In this document: positions 1 through 11,700 of the stretch, one piece after another
Position numbering within the stretch: position 1 is the first letter of the stretch
How the letters are laid out: each line of letters starts with the position of its first letter
Source: Bedellia somnulentella
Taxonomy: Eukaryota; Arthropoda; Insecta; Lepidoptera; Bedelliidae
Length of the DNA: 64,000 nucleotides
Reading direction: 5' to 3'
NCBI GenBank assembly: GCA_963576735.1
Contig: OY755174.1
Location: 1,488,001 to 1,552,000 of the forward strand
Notes under the pieces: generated by a model
What the model was told of the DNA's origin: nothing
The model's database searches: none
The model's input: the letters and a program-made list of their open reading frames with translations, nothing else
Translations under genes and position numbers: made by a program

Positions 1-268
1 ATCGCGGTATCGACATGTTTCTCTAGCTAAACATAAATACAAATTCTAAGTTGGTACACAGCAGGGTGTACTGGCCAGTAAATCTTTGCTGTTCCTACAA
101 ACCCATGGCTTTTAAGCGTAGGACCGGTTATTAACGAGATCAGTTACGGGAGGACTATATCCTTCACATATCTATTGGTTAATGATGATCAAATCTCTCA
201 TCTATTTTTTTTGATTTAACCCAATTTTACTAGAAATTTAATTTAATAATGTACACATTTCTTTCTAG

Positions 269-391
269 ATTCTCTTGAATGACAAGTTACTACAAAACAA
301 CGACAAGGACAGCGATAAGTTCGGCCTTGACCACAAGATTGCGAATGGAGAAAACGGGAGAGACGGGAGCAGTAAGTCATGTTCCTGCTGA
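269..391 (+). CDS. Rab32: Rab GTPase, last coding exon (Rab32/lightoid-like C-terminus)
   Basis: A pyrimidine-rich acceptor (ttctttctag, ending at 268) is followed by 40 codons and TGA at 389-391. The peptide starts ILLNDKLLQNND, continues DKDSDKFGLDH, and ends SSKSCSC. A terminal Cys-X-Cys is the double-geranylgeranylation signal of Rab GTPases. The first 22 residues align without gaps to the human Rab32 tail as I remember it (I-L-x-N, then D-K-x-x-L-D at the same spacing), and the rest is a variable hydrophilic tail. Rab32 acts on lysosome-related organelles; its Drosophila form, lightoid, is needed for eye pigment granules. The GTPase domain lies left of the window, so the G motifs cannot be checked. 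The long open frame on the opposite strand here is a shadow. Another Rab is possible but less likely. Confidence 0.72.
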   Translation: MLLNDKLLQNNDKDSDKFGLDHKIANGENGRDGSSKSCSC

Positions 392-523
392 AGCAACTAA
401 GACCGTATCTCGACACATTAAGAAAGGTCCGGAACAAATACAGACTTATTAAGAAATCTAGGCTAGTAACGTAGAACGACTTTGAAAATGGAACATCTAT
501 TAGAGGGTGCAGCATAGCTAAAA

Positions 524-650
524 CGAGCGACCTTTTAACTAGATATCGCGTGGTATAAAACAGCCATCTCTTTCGCGCTTACTTACTATCGCATACTGTC
601 ATCTCATTCTTGTCGATATTGTGAAGATAAAATGGCGCTTGTGCTAGGCT
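524..650. mobile_element. MITE-A copy 1
   Basis: One of three copies of a short element (others near 13613 and 15446). It shares the blocks ttttaactagatatcgcgtg and aaaacagccatctctttcgc. The ends are imperfect inverted repeats built on a CGAGC/GCTCG core. It probably lies in the Rab 3' UTR. Confidence 0.6.
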
Positions 651-744
651 TTTTAACTAGTACATATTTGACATCTCTGTGTAGTTAGTGCCTTCAATCG
701 GGTTTCCACGCTATTAGTCTAGATTTCTTTGTTAGTCTTTGTCA

Positions 745-750
745 AATAAA
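745..750 (+). terminator. Candidate polyadenylation signal of the Rab gene
   Basis: AATAAA lies about 350 bp after the Rab stop codon, just beyond a MITE inserted in the presumed 3' UTR. Such hexamers are frequent in AT-rich DNA and others occur further on, so the assignment is weak. Confidence 0.25.
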
Positions 751-1149
751 CATTTGTAAAAAGCCTCGGTGCGAGTTTTGATCGAATTGAATTGAATTTC
801 CAAAGTCAACGTGTAAGGGGGCATTATCCTAGTTAACATAACTTTCAAAATTAACCTTCACGATGATTTTGGTCAAAATGAAGTCGTTCGTTTGAGACAA
901 CACTACTGGTATTTCAAAATATTTTTATAGGTCTGTTTTGATATAAAAATAGCAGACAATTTTCCTCTGTCAGCTTTACTGCAGTTTTAAACCATATATA
1001 GTCGTTATTTTATTTTAGGTAAATTCAGTAAGGTTGGAGATAGTACATTTTTAAAATTAATAAAACATATTATGTTATTATTAGTGCTCGATCAGAACCA
1101 GAACACCTTAGCATTAAAAATATCAAATGGAAATAATTATCTGGAAAAA

Positions 1150-1290
1150 TAAAACAGGATGTATGAAAAGATTGATGGATGTGAATAAAGCTAGAGAGGT
1201 TTGCCAGGATCGTACAAAGTGGCGATCGATAGTCTCTGCCTACCCCAATGGGAACTAACGACCTGAGAATATGTATGTATGTATGTATCT
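1150..1290 (+). mobile_element. LINE-1L 3'-end fragment
   Basis: The sequence matches the 3' end of the non-LTR element at 25125-25774, including gatggatgtgaataaagc and gtggcgatcgatagtctctg. It ends with a (TATG)n tail and is strongly 5'-truncated. Confidence 0.75.
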
Positions 1291-2268
1291 GTCAGTCACT
1301 TGATTTATGCATTTTAGTATTTCACAATTAGTGAATCTTACTTGGACTTCTGTAGATTTTTATTCCATTTTTTTTAATGAAAGGAATACGAAAATGATAT
1401 TACTGAAATTGGCAAGGTTCAATCAAGTTTTTATCGAGTACTAATTATTGTTGAAGCGATGTCGAACTTGCCATAGTAGTAAGAAAAATGATTTAATTAT
1501 AGTTATTTTTTCTTAATTTTCAATATGTAGTATAACTAAGTTTAATTGCTTAATTGTGTTCGAATAATAACCATTATTAAAGATAATGATAAACAAGATG
1601 AAATATTTAATTATTTTTATATAGTTTTTGAAGAAAATGTCCTATAAGAAGTAATGTCATGTTTTATTTGTGTTAGTATTTCTTTATGTTAAATGCTGAT
1701 GTCAAGTTAAAAATAAGATTATTTTCAAGTAGATTTCGAATCCTTTTTGATTTTTAACCGTCTCTTTTACCTACCAATAGAAACCTTTTTTTTAAATGTA
1801 TTGCGAACTAAAATACTTAAACTTATTATTGGAAATTTATAATTTGCAATGGTTAAAGATATCAGGCTGTGGACGGCCATTTATGCAGCATTTAGTTAAA
1901 ATTCATACATCATTTCTACTTAATCTAATCACCATTATAACCTTTAAATTTTCATATGTTTGTATGAGGCCAAATATAATTCGTCAATGTCAGTAGGTTT
2001 ACATCAAACCTATTATAGTAAATAAATCGTCACACTTTTCCTAATATGTCGTAAGAATATTAGGATTAAAAATTTGTTGAGATGATATATTCAAATGTAA
2101 AAAAATATAGTTTTTAATATCAATATAATTGATAGTCTAAAATTAAGTTTACTTATTCTTATACAAAATTAAGGTAACTAAACTTTAACTTAAGTTATGC
2201 CCTGAATGGTTACATCGCGTCCCAGCAAATTATGTGTAAACTATGTAATATAACTTCAATGATGCATT

Positions 2269-2464
2269 AAGAGCTTATTCCATTTGTCTGAATGAAGACG
2301 TCTGAGAGCCACAGAATCTGAATTCAGACTAGTGGAATAACGTTCAGAACGCTAGGCTTCTGAAAAGTAGACAAATTTGTGTAGTGGAATAACAAGCGTC
2401 TGCGGCAGTAACTTCGAAGGACGTCTGAATTCAGAAACGACAAAGTGTAATGGAATAAGCTCTT
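2269..2464. mobile_element. MITE-B, 196 bp with 16-bp terminal inverted repeats
   Basis: The ends AAGAGCTTATTCCATT and AATGGAATAAGCTCTT are perfect inverted complements. Internally the motif agtggaataac occurs twice and a gtctgaattcag-type motif recurs. There is no coding capacity, so this is a non-autonomous DNA transposon whose superfamily I cannot name. Confidence 0.7.
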
Positions 2465-4019
2465 TAGAAACTAAATCCACCTTGAATTGTAATAGTATTA
2501 AATAAATGATTTGTTTGTAAAAAGTCAGATATTTTGTATTGAATGCACTTGATGTGAATGTGAGTTGTTGTTGATATAAATAAAGTTAAAATTTCATTAT
2601 GCGTTTTATTTGTCTTCTTTTTTTATTCAAATTGATAGTAATTTGTCAATGCCACATAAACTTGTAAACAATAGCTTTCCCGAATTTCGCGCCTTCTATT
2701 ACAGTAGTTCAACACCCTATTTCACCTAGTTGTACAAATGATACAACTCTAGAATTTGTACTACTACAAGAAGTACTTTCATGTTGTCTTCCTTAGCATG
2801 GTACTTTTAAAGTGTATGTTCATTTATATAGAGTTAAACAAAGACAAACTTACTATAATAATCGCCTTACAGCGGGAAAATCTGGAAAATAGCAGTGAAA
2901 AAAAAGCAGGGTCTGGCAAGAGACCCATCATTAACTATCCTAAATTTTAAAATATTTGGGTTATGTAGCCGTATGTATGTTAACTCAATCATAGGAGTGG
3001 TATAGGCAATGTATATGCCCTACGACTGAGGTCATAACGCAGCAGGTATAGTGAACCAATGCCAGCTTAATGCGATTAACCACGCCACGGACCAAGGGAC
3101 CTCAATATTTTCGGTATAACCGAACCAGAATTAAAGGTTTCCTTGTCGGGTTTGTATATCAAACTTTTTCTAAAGCTGTGTTTATATAAATCCAAGTAGT
3201 CCAAAAAAACAATGCAAGTTCGCCCATTGCCACATCGTAATCCAGGTGTATACAAAATGACATCCGAGTCGAACATCATGAGCGTTTACAATATCTAAGT
3301 TACTTTCAAATTAAATGACCGACGCACTTAGATTTAATTTCATTGGATAATGAAAGCTGAGCTGTCGAACAAACTATCCGTAATAATATGATATTATCCA
3401 AGCGTTTTGCAAGACTCTTTATTAAAAGTCAAGTAAAGTAATAATGTTTGAATAACAATTGCCGTCTACAAGGATGAGGCGATGTATAGATCTTGATAGC
3501 GCACATTATTCAATTACTTAGCCATGCCACGGAGATAAACCAATGATGAACAATATTCAATAGCATAAACAATTTGTCGATCTTTTTGATCCACGAGATT
3601 TCGTTCGTGCGTGCGAGCCATGCAGCATCTGAGGCGCGAGCTTATCAGTCTATAAAAGTCTGTAATGCGTGTTACACGCACTGGTATTGTTGGAGAAATT
3701 ATCTAAAAGCCAGTTCATCTATCTATTTATCCTTAAGTATGTATTTCAATTTAATGTCAAAGGATACTTTTACATCAAAATCAGATTTATGTAACTGACT
3801 CAATAATATTTTTTTTATTGTATGTCTAGTAGTACACTCAACTACACATTTAATCTTAGCCTATAACTAACATATCTAACATAGTTCAAGGTATAAGGGA
3901 AATATTCTTATGTAGCGGTCCAAATAACGTATAAGAATCTGTTTATGTTGGGACGTAAGTACAATCACTAGTTACTTATTTAGCTTAAGTTTGTATGCGG
4001 GGACTTGCTAAATTATAGT

Positions 4020-4170
4020 AGAAATATACATATACACATATAAAAGAGCAAGAATTTTTACATATATCCAAGACCAAGAAACAAACAGCTTCATACAAAC
4101 CAGCAAATCATACAAATATGACCCCTCATTGGGGATTGAACCCGCTCTCCTTACCATTGGACCTCAAATG
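4020..4170 (-). mobile_element. SINE-4 relic with tRNA-like B box
   Basis: The B-box-like ggattgaacccgc reads on the minus strand, and the atatccaag...aagaaacaaac block resembles the better copy near 37650-37800. It is degenerate. Confidence 0.4.
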
Positions 4171-4480
4171 TCAAATATCACGAAGTAAGAGGCGACCAAA
4201 TGTAAAAAAATATGACTACGTTGTTATTCATCGATGCAGTTAGAATTACATCACCAATTTCTGTATATCAGCGATTCATCTAGTTCAATAAGAAACTTTT
4301 ATTCGATTTATTAACTAAGTTATTCTCTTTTAAATATAAAAATTATGATAGCTCATTATATTCATTAGAGAACCTCTGATTTTCATGCAGGAGACACCAG
4401 AACAAATCTCGAGTAGTCCAAATGGAGTTAGTAGACCCCTGTCTTTTATAGACATATGCGTAGTTAGTTCAAACATGTTA

Positions 4481-4640
4481 ACGGGGAGGAAAACTATCGT
4501 GAAGAAACCGAAATGACTGAATTATACTTGGTAACAGTGTATGCGTACTATCACGTAAATACACTGTCCAAACAAAACGCGGGTGATCAGAACATCAGGT
4601 GACCAAAATCTCACGTTATCTCTAATCTAAAGTACTGCCA
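4481..4640 (+). mobile_element. Decayed SINE-2 fragment
   Basis: It follows the SINE-2 body in order: atcgtgaagaaacc, a tgactgaattatacttgg-type block, acactgtccaaacaaaacg and aacatcaggtgacc. The tRNA-like head is not recognisable. Confidence 0.5.
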
Positions 4641-5399
4641 CCCTTTCGGAGACATTTGGCCTGAATGCCGAATTTTAGTTACAGAATTTATTCTCATATC
4701 TTAGAAATCTGATAGAAATCCAAGTACATACCTAATAGGAAACATGTCGAAAGGATGCTGTATTAAATAATGTTGAAGGTATGATTTCCTGCTATTCATA
4801 AAGAAGGTCGGAATTCTATAGACTTCCTAGGAGCTGTACTCATATCATGTTTTCTTATATTTCCGGTGATATCAATATTTTGTTTTATAGTTCTTGTTCT
4901 GTGCCTACCTGAATGAAAAGGGTTTGCTTACACATTATTTGTTGACGCTGGTTTCCGAAGTAGGTAGGTAGATTTCTCTGCGGTCCTTGGTATGTATACT
5001 TCAGTATTAAAATATTTTTTCCAGTAATTTTAATGTAACATAATATTTGAAGAAACTACCTGACCTCAGGTGTAGCTATATATTTTTTATTCTTGTTAAT
5101 AAAATGTATATAATTATAATCTGTAAAAAAATATTTGAAGAATTCAATAAGAAAAAGAGAATAAGAAATTGCAATCAATTATTTAAAATACGCGGAATTT
5201 TGTCGTCACACGTCGTTGCATTATGCATACTGTGAAATACCTGAATAAGCGTTACGAATTAATATGATAATTGCCAATTATCACTGCCTATTCCTAAAAT
5301 CGCTTAATATTAGGAATGAAAATAGATAAGGTCAAATGACCGTCAATTAAAAAAAACTTGTATTATATCACAGCCGCGCGCTTCTACGGCTCATAACAG

Positions 5400-5686
5400 G
5401 TTTTTTGTGCATAGGAGAACACCAAATTTTCCCCTCAACTAACATAGTCGAGACACTCGGCGCGGTTTAAATCAGTACTGTGTTATTTTTTACGGCAACT
5501 CTGTGTATTTAGAACAAAGGTTCCTTTATGACAATGAAATCTTCAGTTTTATCAAACAACTATCTCATGTATTTGCTCAGTGGTTCTGTTTGATGGCGCT
5601 GCTGACAGATTTCGTCACAATTTAGTACACTTCTAGTTTCCACATATTTTTATGTTTCACAATAACACGCCGCGTCTTGTGGAAGT
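5400..5686 (+). promoter_or_regulatory. Presumed promoter and 5' UTR of ABCG gene 1
   Basis: This stretch just upstream of the start codon is less AT-rich than its surroundings. It contains an arthropod initiator-like TCAGT near 5473. No TATA box stands out, and the transcription start cannot be fixed from sequence alone. Confidence 0.3.
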
Positions 5687-5701
5687 ATGGAATCGGAAAA
5701 G
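5687..5701 (+). CDS. ABCG gene 1, exon 1 (start codon)
   Basis: Five codons, MESEK, are followed by the donor gtaggt. The intron to exon 2 is only 62 bp. An exon this short is plausible only because it joins exon 2 in frame and supplies the sole ATG before the ABC domain. Confidence 0.7.
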
Positions 5702-8700
5702 GTAGGTTTAAAAGTGAATATAATCAGTAAAATTACAGTGCTAATGTAATTTTGTATTTGCAGAGTGCTAAGCCAATAATGTACACAGAAAAAGTGAATT
5801 GTGATCTAGTGCTGAATTTGGACCGGCTTTCTGTGTGGACTCCGGAAGAGAAGTCTTGGATTAAACGCAAAGTGACGAAAGAAAGAGTGGAGATTTTAAG
5901 TGATGGTGAGTTTTATTTTAGAGCTATTTAAACCCGCTAGAAGTTGCCATTTTATTTGCGTTTTGCACGTGGTTTTACCCGCGCTTGTTCATTTTATGCA
6001 AAACTTGTTTTGTATCTGTACAATTAAGATTTACTTTGACAGGTTGAGTTAGACTAGGCTTTTCTGCATTGCTTAGATTGAATTTATATACTTGACTTAA
6101 AGTGTTGCGTGTATCTAAGATCGCTTTGAGTGCGGAGGTAGAGTCAAACCAGTGGCGTTGGTTAAATCTCACACCTTAGTTTAAACTATTTAAATAAATG
6201 TCTTTTTTGTACAGCATATTGATAATTTTGGATTAGTAGTTTACTTTTGTATTAACGTGATAAGCGGAGCTACCGGTGAAAAAGTAATTCGCAATAAGTA
6301 TGTTTTGACCGCATTAATTATCGTACATGTCTTTACTTTCAACTCAGTTTGACTCTGGTCTTTCAGAATGTACACCTGCATATACTAATGAATCAGGTGT
6401 GTTGTGTGTAATTATTAAATTATAAAAATATTTTACTTTTTGAGTTGTGCATGTTTCTTCAACTATACTGTAAAAAAACCATACATAGTTTTGTTAAATT
6501 CTATTAGTGACAAAATCTAACTCAACTCAAACTGTTCGCTGCTTTATACGAATACCTGATCTCATGATCTTGACTAAGTACAACTCACCCATGTGGGCTT
6601 CCTCACGATGTTTTGAATCAGCATTAACTTTAGAAAAGGCATAAGGTGTAGACCTGACTAAGGACTTGAACTTGCATCTTCCACATGTGAAGCGGAGCAG
6701 GTCTGACTCGATCTATTACCGTTGACCTGGTCAAATTATTTGTTACATTTACATAATATTATGTGACCTCTCCATCTCTAAGTAATCATGTCGAATGATG
6801 CCACTTTGCGATCAAAGAGGCATCGATGTACTCTAGGTGGTTGACATGTCATGTGATGATAATTTTGCGTTACTAGTAATATGGGGAATTTATTTGATAT
6901 ATCTGTCAAGAATAAAGTAGAATGGTCATTATATATAGCTACGATTATACTTATAAATTGGCACCGGCAGTTGCAAGCTTTTAAAAAAATAAATTTATTT
7001 TAAAATAAAGGTCAATCGTTTAATCCAGTTCTTCAGCTGACCTTTATTTGACCGATTTTGAAGCTAATAAGCACCACTACCTACCGTTTCTGTCGCTACC
7101 TGCCTACACCTGTTCATTTGGCGTGCCTGTAAGAACTTTTATGCAATTGAAAAAAATGTGCTATTTTCGTATAATTTTTAAGTTTAACATGAGATGTCAT
7201 GCTGTCTTATGATGTAATGCCTAGATAGATCAAACCTAAGGGGCACAAAAAATGTATCTTGTTTTTTTCTCATGATTGCTTATTTTTGTTTTAGTTTTTT
7301 TTATTTTATTGCAAATCCGTTGGTTACGAATACATGCTTTCTTTCTTTCTTTATGTTGGTTGGAAATGATAATGGTTATGATAGTTATTCTTTGATTTCA
7401 TCATTCTTGGAAAAAAACTAACATTTACTACAAAACACTAACAATTCTTACGCGTAAAGGAATACACCTCTCTTAGCACTTCAACCGAAAACTGGAAGCT
7501 GCAGGAATAGTACGAACTAACTATATGTAAAACAAACAGTAACCTCTACTCACACAAAAGTTCAATGGACTCAAATTTCCATAGCAATCTCTTCTAAGAA
7601 ACTATTTGACAAACAGATCTCCAAATATCCCTAGTATTAGTAGTATTAGAACCCAAACCATTTATAATAACTTTTAGCTGCGGTAAAGGAATGTAGAAAA
7701 GCAAGACTCGGTACCCGATGGTTTTACTTGACATAGGATCCCACTCTTTAATTCAATGAACAATATAGAAGGCGAGTTGACAGCATTGAATAACCATTCA
7801 TCATCATAATCAGTACAAAGATCTTCCGGTGGAGTTATCTGTCACTGACTTTTTGAGTTTTCAAGCTTAGAACGACTTAAGTATCGTGTTGTCTCATTCA
7901 GTTGTTAAGATTTCAATGCGACAGAACGATACTATTTGTTTTGAGTAATTTGGTAACAGTCTGGGTACGACTTCCGTCTTTTTATGATTGTTTTGGTTCT
8001 TTGCCGTGTAGTGCCGTACTAGAATGTCACTACCCTTTCCTACCCACGGGTATCTTAATGGGCAACTAAGGGTATAGGGCTTTTTAAGTGGTTTTTGGGC
8101 GATGCGGTTGGAGACCCATCACTAATAATACTTTATTGCTACCATCATACCATTTACGGCCGTTAGTATATGTATGTATGTTTGGTATTTTCTCCGTCTA
8201 GGTTTTTTTGTTAATGCTTGTTCTATACTATAAAGACTTAAGGTTTGTATGTGCACAAGGAACCATATAAATAAACGATTTTTTAAATTCATACGCCGAT
8301 AAAAACATCTAACGCGCCAATAAAATTCATGCCATTCAGATCGATTGCACTTGCTAATAACTTATTCAATAATTTTTTTGTTGATAATAATTTTAAATTC
8401 AAGACGTTGCAACGGATGGGTATCCAGGTGTAGTGAAATATAGCAAAATGTTGTGCAATTCTTAAGTGTCAATGAGCAGGGAGAATAGCACGCAACCCTG
8501 TTATGGCCCAATAGTTCTGTAATGGCAGCCACGTGACGGACGATGTAGTTTTTGCTCACAATTTACGCTTCTATGGAATAATCATTGTGGAGGTGTTAGG
8601 TTAGGTTAGGTTTATTTTATATTATGTTTATGTGGATCCAATAAAAATTTTTTTTAGGCCCTTGTACAAGAGTGGGTATCCATCGGTTATTATAAAGAAA

Positions 8701-11700
8701 ACGAATGACAGCACACACATATACTTACGGTTGTAAATCCCAAAAAAGGGGTCGCCATAGTTTAAGAATTAGGAAATCCTAAGCCACTTCTGGAAGTTAT
8801 AAGAAATTAAAAAGCTCTAATATTCTAAGACGCTTCGAACGATATGCGCGGGGGAAAAATGAGTTGAATGAGATCTGCTAAAAAGTGTGGTGAGGTCTAT
8901 AACAATAATTTAGAACCATAAAACTATAGCAATTATAGATATACGAGTATTAGTATAGCGAGTGGGAATATTCAATTGCCGTGTAGTGTCGGTTTAGAAT
9001 AGCACTACCCCATTTCTTCCGGTGGGTGTACGTAAGAGGCGACTAACGGTATTGGGGCTTTTAAGGGATTTTTGGGCGATGTGGTTGGAGACCCATCACC
9101 AACAACCTTTATTTTTACTATCTTTACCCCACTCAAATTTCCAAAAGTAGCTGAAGAATTTCTAATTCTTTAGCTCTGGCTACCCCTTCCTGGGATTTAT
9201 AGCCGTGAGTATATGTATGTATGTATGAATATTCAAATCCATTATTTGGCACCAAAACGAGTGATTAACATGAGGATGTTTGGTAGTTAAGATTTGTACC
9301 CTCTAGTATAGTCGATATAGTCGATTTATTTATCTTAATCTTCTTATTTTGATTTATTTTATCTATTAGAGATCTTATGATAAATCCTTTATATTTTCAA
9401 TTCTTTATGTAAGTAGATTTGAGTTACCTTAAATTTAAACGGAAATGAGAAACGAAAGCTGCAACCTGAGATACAGGTGATGAGCCTAGTTCTGGTGTAA
9501 ACTAATGTACCTTTTTTCAGAATTAAGTATTTTTTTTGTTTTTGAGATATTATCTTGTCTTTACCAAAAATGTTTTAGGTAAAAAACTTGCTTAGCTTAT
9601 GTTTGTACCAATAATTTCATAACACTAATTTCATAAGTTGCATAATAAGTAATATTCAGACATAACTTTTGTTACTTTTTTTTCAGTAACGGTCTCAATC
9701 AAGTCTGGAGAGTTTGTAGCAATATTAGGACCAAGGTAATTATATATTCAAATTCTATAAACACATACTTGAGCATATATTCACGGCTATAAAAATACTA
9801 AGTCAATCAGAGATTAGTCAACTTTCAAAAAGACACAATTAATTTCTCTTCCTTTTTTGGCAATTTATTTGGGAAAATATTGTGAATTTACTATAAGCAT
9901 ACCATACAACATTACATCTGTACGCGGTGGCTTTCCGATTATATCAATGTATCCTCTGTTGTGTAGTTTGAAATATCACTAACCCGTCTCTTGCCATGGA
10001 TGTCGTACGACTTTCAGTGATTACTTATAATAAGATACATAAATACATACATATACTCACGGCTATAAATCCCAAGAAAGGGGTAGCCAGAGCTAAGCAA
10101 TTAGAAATTCCTCAGCCACTTTTGGAAGGTGCGTGGGGAATAGATGGTGAAATAAAGGTTCTTGGTGATGGGTCTCCAACCGCATCGCCCAAAAATCCCT
10201 TAAAAGCCCCAATACCGTTAGTCGCCTTTTACGTATACCCACCGGAAGAAATGGGGTAGTGCTATTCTAAGCCGACACTACACAGCATCAATACATAGTA
10301 TAAAACAAAGTCGCTTTCGCTGTATGTCCGTATGTATGCTTAGATCTTTAAAACTACGCAACGGATTTTGATGCGGTTTTTTTTAATAGATAGAATGATT
10401 CTTAAGGAAGGTTTGTATGTATAAAAAATGCATAATATAGTAGAGAAACACTGATAAATTTAAAGGTTTCTAATGTGATGTCGTAAATAAGCACGTTTTT
10501 TTGCGCTTATATTGCAAACGCTGGCCTTACCCTACGAGATAGACCAAAATAATGTACTACAGTATTGTTCACCTTAAAAAGTCCAACAAAAAAGTCCGCA
10601 ATGGTATATGTCTATCTCTTAGGGATAACCCAGCATAACCATTTTTATTCTTTACTAAAAAATGGTTATTTACGAAGTGATTTTAAACAATACAGCATTA
10701 ATCCTTATCCAATGAAGTACCTTAAATAAATTGTGCATTTATTATAGATCAATATGCTTTTTACAGCATGTAATTTAAGTGAATATTACCGAAAATATTA
10801 CAAATTTAAAATGCAGGGTCGTAGTTGTTTGCGCCGGGCGGCGCGTGCCTATAAATAGTCTAAGCAAAACATGTTTGTATTGGCTAATGACAAAAAAGCT
10901 GTGAACGTTGTGTATAAGGACATTCTGTAGTAGGTATATTTTGCATTGCACCCGTGCGAAGCCGGGGCGGGTCGCTAGTTTTATAATAAGATACAAGATA
11001 GCATTTACATTATATGTTTGCTGTGTAGTGCCAGCTTAAAATGACACTACCTCTTTCCACCCACGGGTGTCGTAGGAGCCGGCTAAGGGTATGGGGCTCT
11101 TTAAAGTGGTATTTGGGCATTGCGGTTGGACACCCATCACCCACGATAAATCTTGTCCTCTATCGACTTCCTAATATGTCTGTAGCTCTGAAGCTATGGC
11201 TACCCCATTTTGGAATTTATGGTCGTGAGTATATATTTATGTATTTAGGTATTTTATGTATATATATATATATATATATATGTATAGCCGTGTAGTGTCG
11301 GCTTAGAATAGCACTACCCCATTTCTACCCGTGGGTGATCGTAAGAGGCGACTAAGGGTATAGGGGCTTTTTAAGTGATTTGGGCGATGTGGTTGGAGAC
11401 CCATCACCAAAAACGTTTATTATTATCATCTTTTCCCGAATCAACTTCCAAAAGTGGCTGAGGAATTTATCATTCCAAAGCTCTGGCTACCCCGTTAAGG
11501 GATTTATAGCCGTGAGTATGTGTATATATGTATGGACACACGTGATAAAATCTACTAGAATTCTAGACTGAAATAGTACGTCTATAACTTCTTCAAGCAT
11601 ACCCATCGTGAATAATAAAAGTTAATATTTTCAGTGGCGCAGGAAAAACCACATTTTTAGTATCAATAGCGGGAAAGAACACACTGCCATGTTCGGGCAC

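Larger units (their letters stand above)
751..5400. other. Intergenic region between the Rab and ABCG genes
   Basis: No host exon was found on either strand. Recognisable contents are a LINE fragment (1150-1290), MITE-B (2269-2464), a tRNA-like SINE-4 relic near 4020-4170 and a decayed SINE-2 piece near 4481-4640. The rest is AT-rich with only short chance frames. Confidence 0.6.

Noticed and set aside
243..515. 90-codon minus-strand frame
   Set aside because: It is the antisense of the Rab terminal exon and its flank; the plus strand has the acceptor, the stop and a recognisable Rab tail.
8595..8611. Three TTAGG units, the insect telomere repeat
   Set aside because: Only three units in AT-rich DNA; too short to argue for a telomeric relic.
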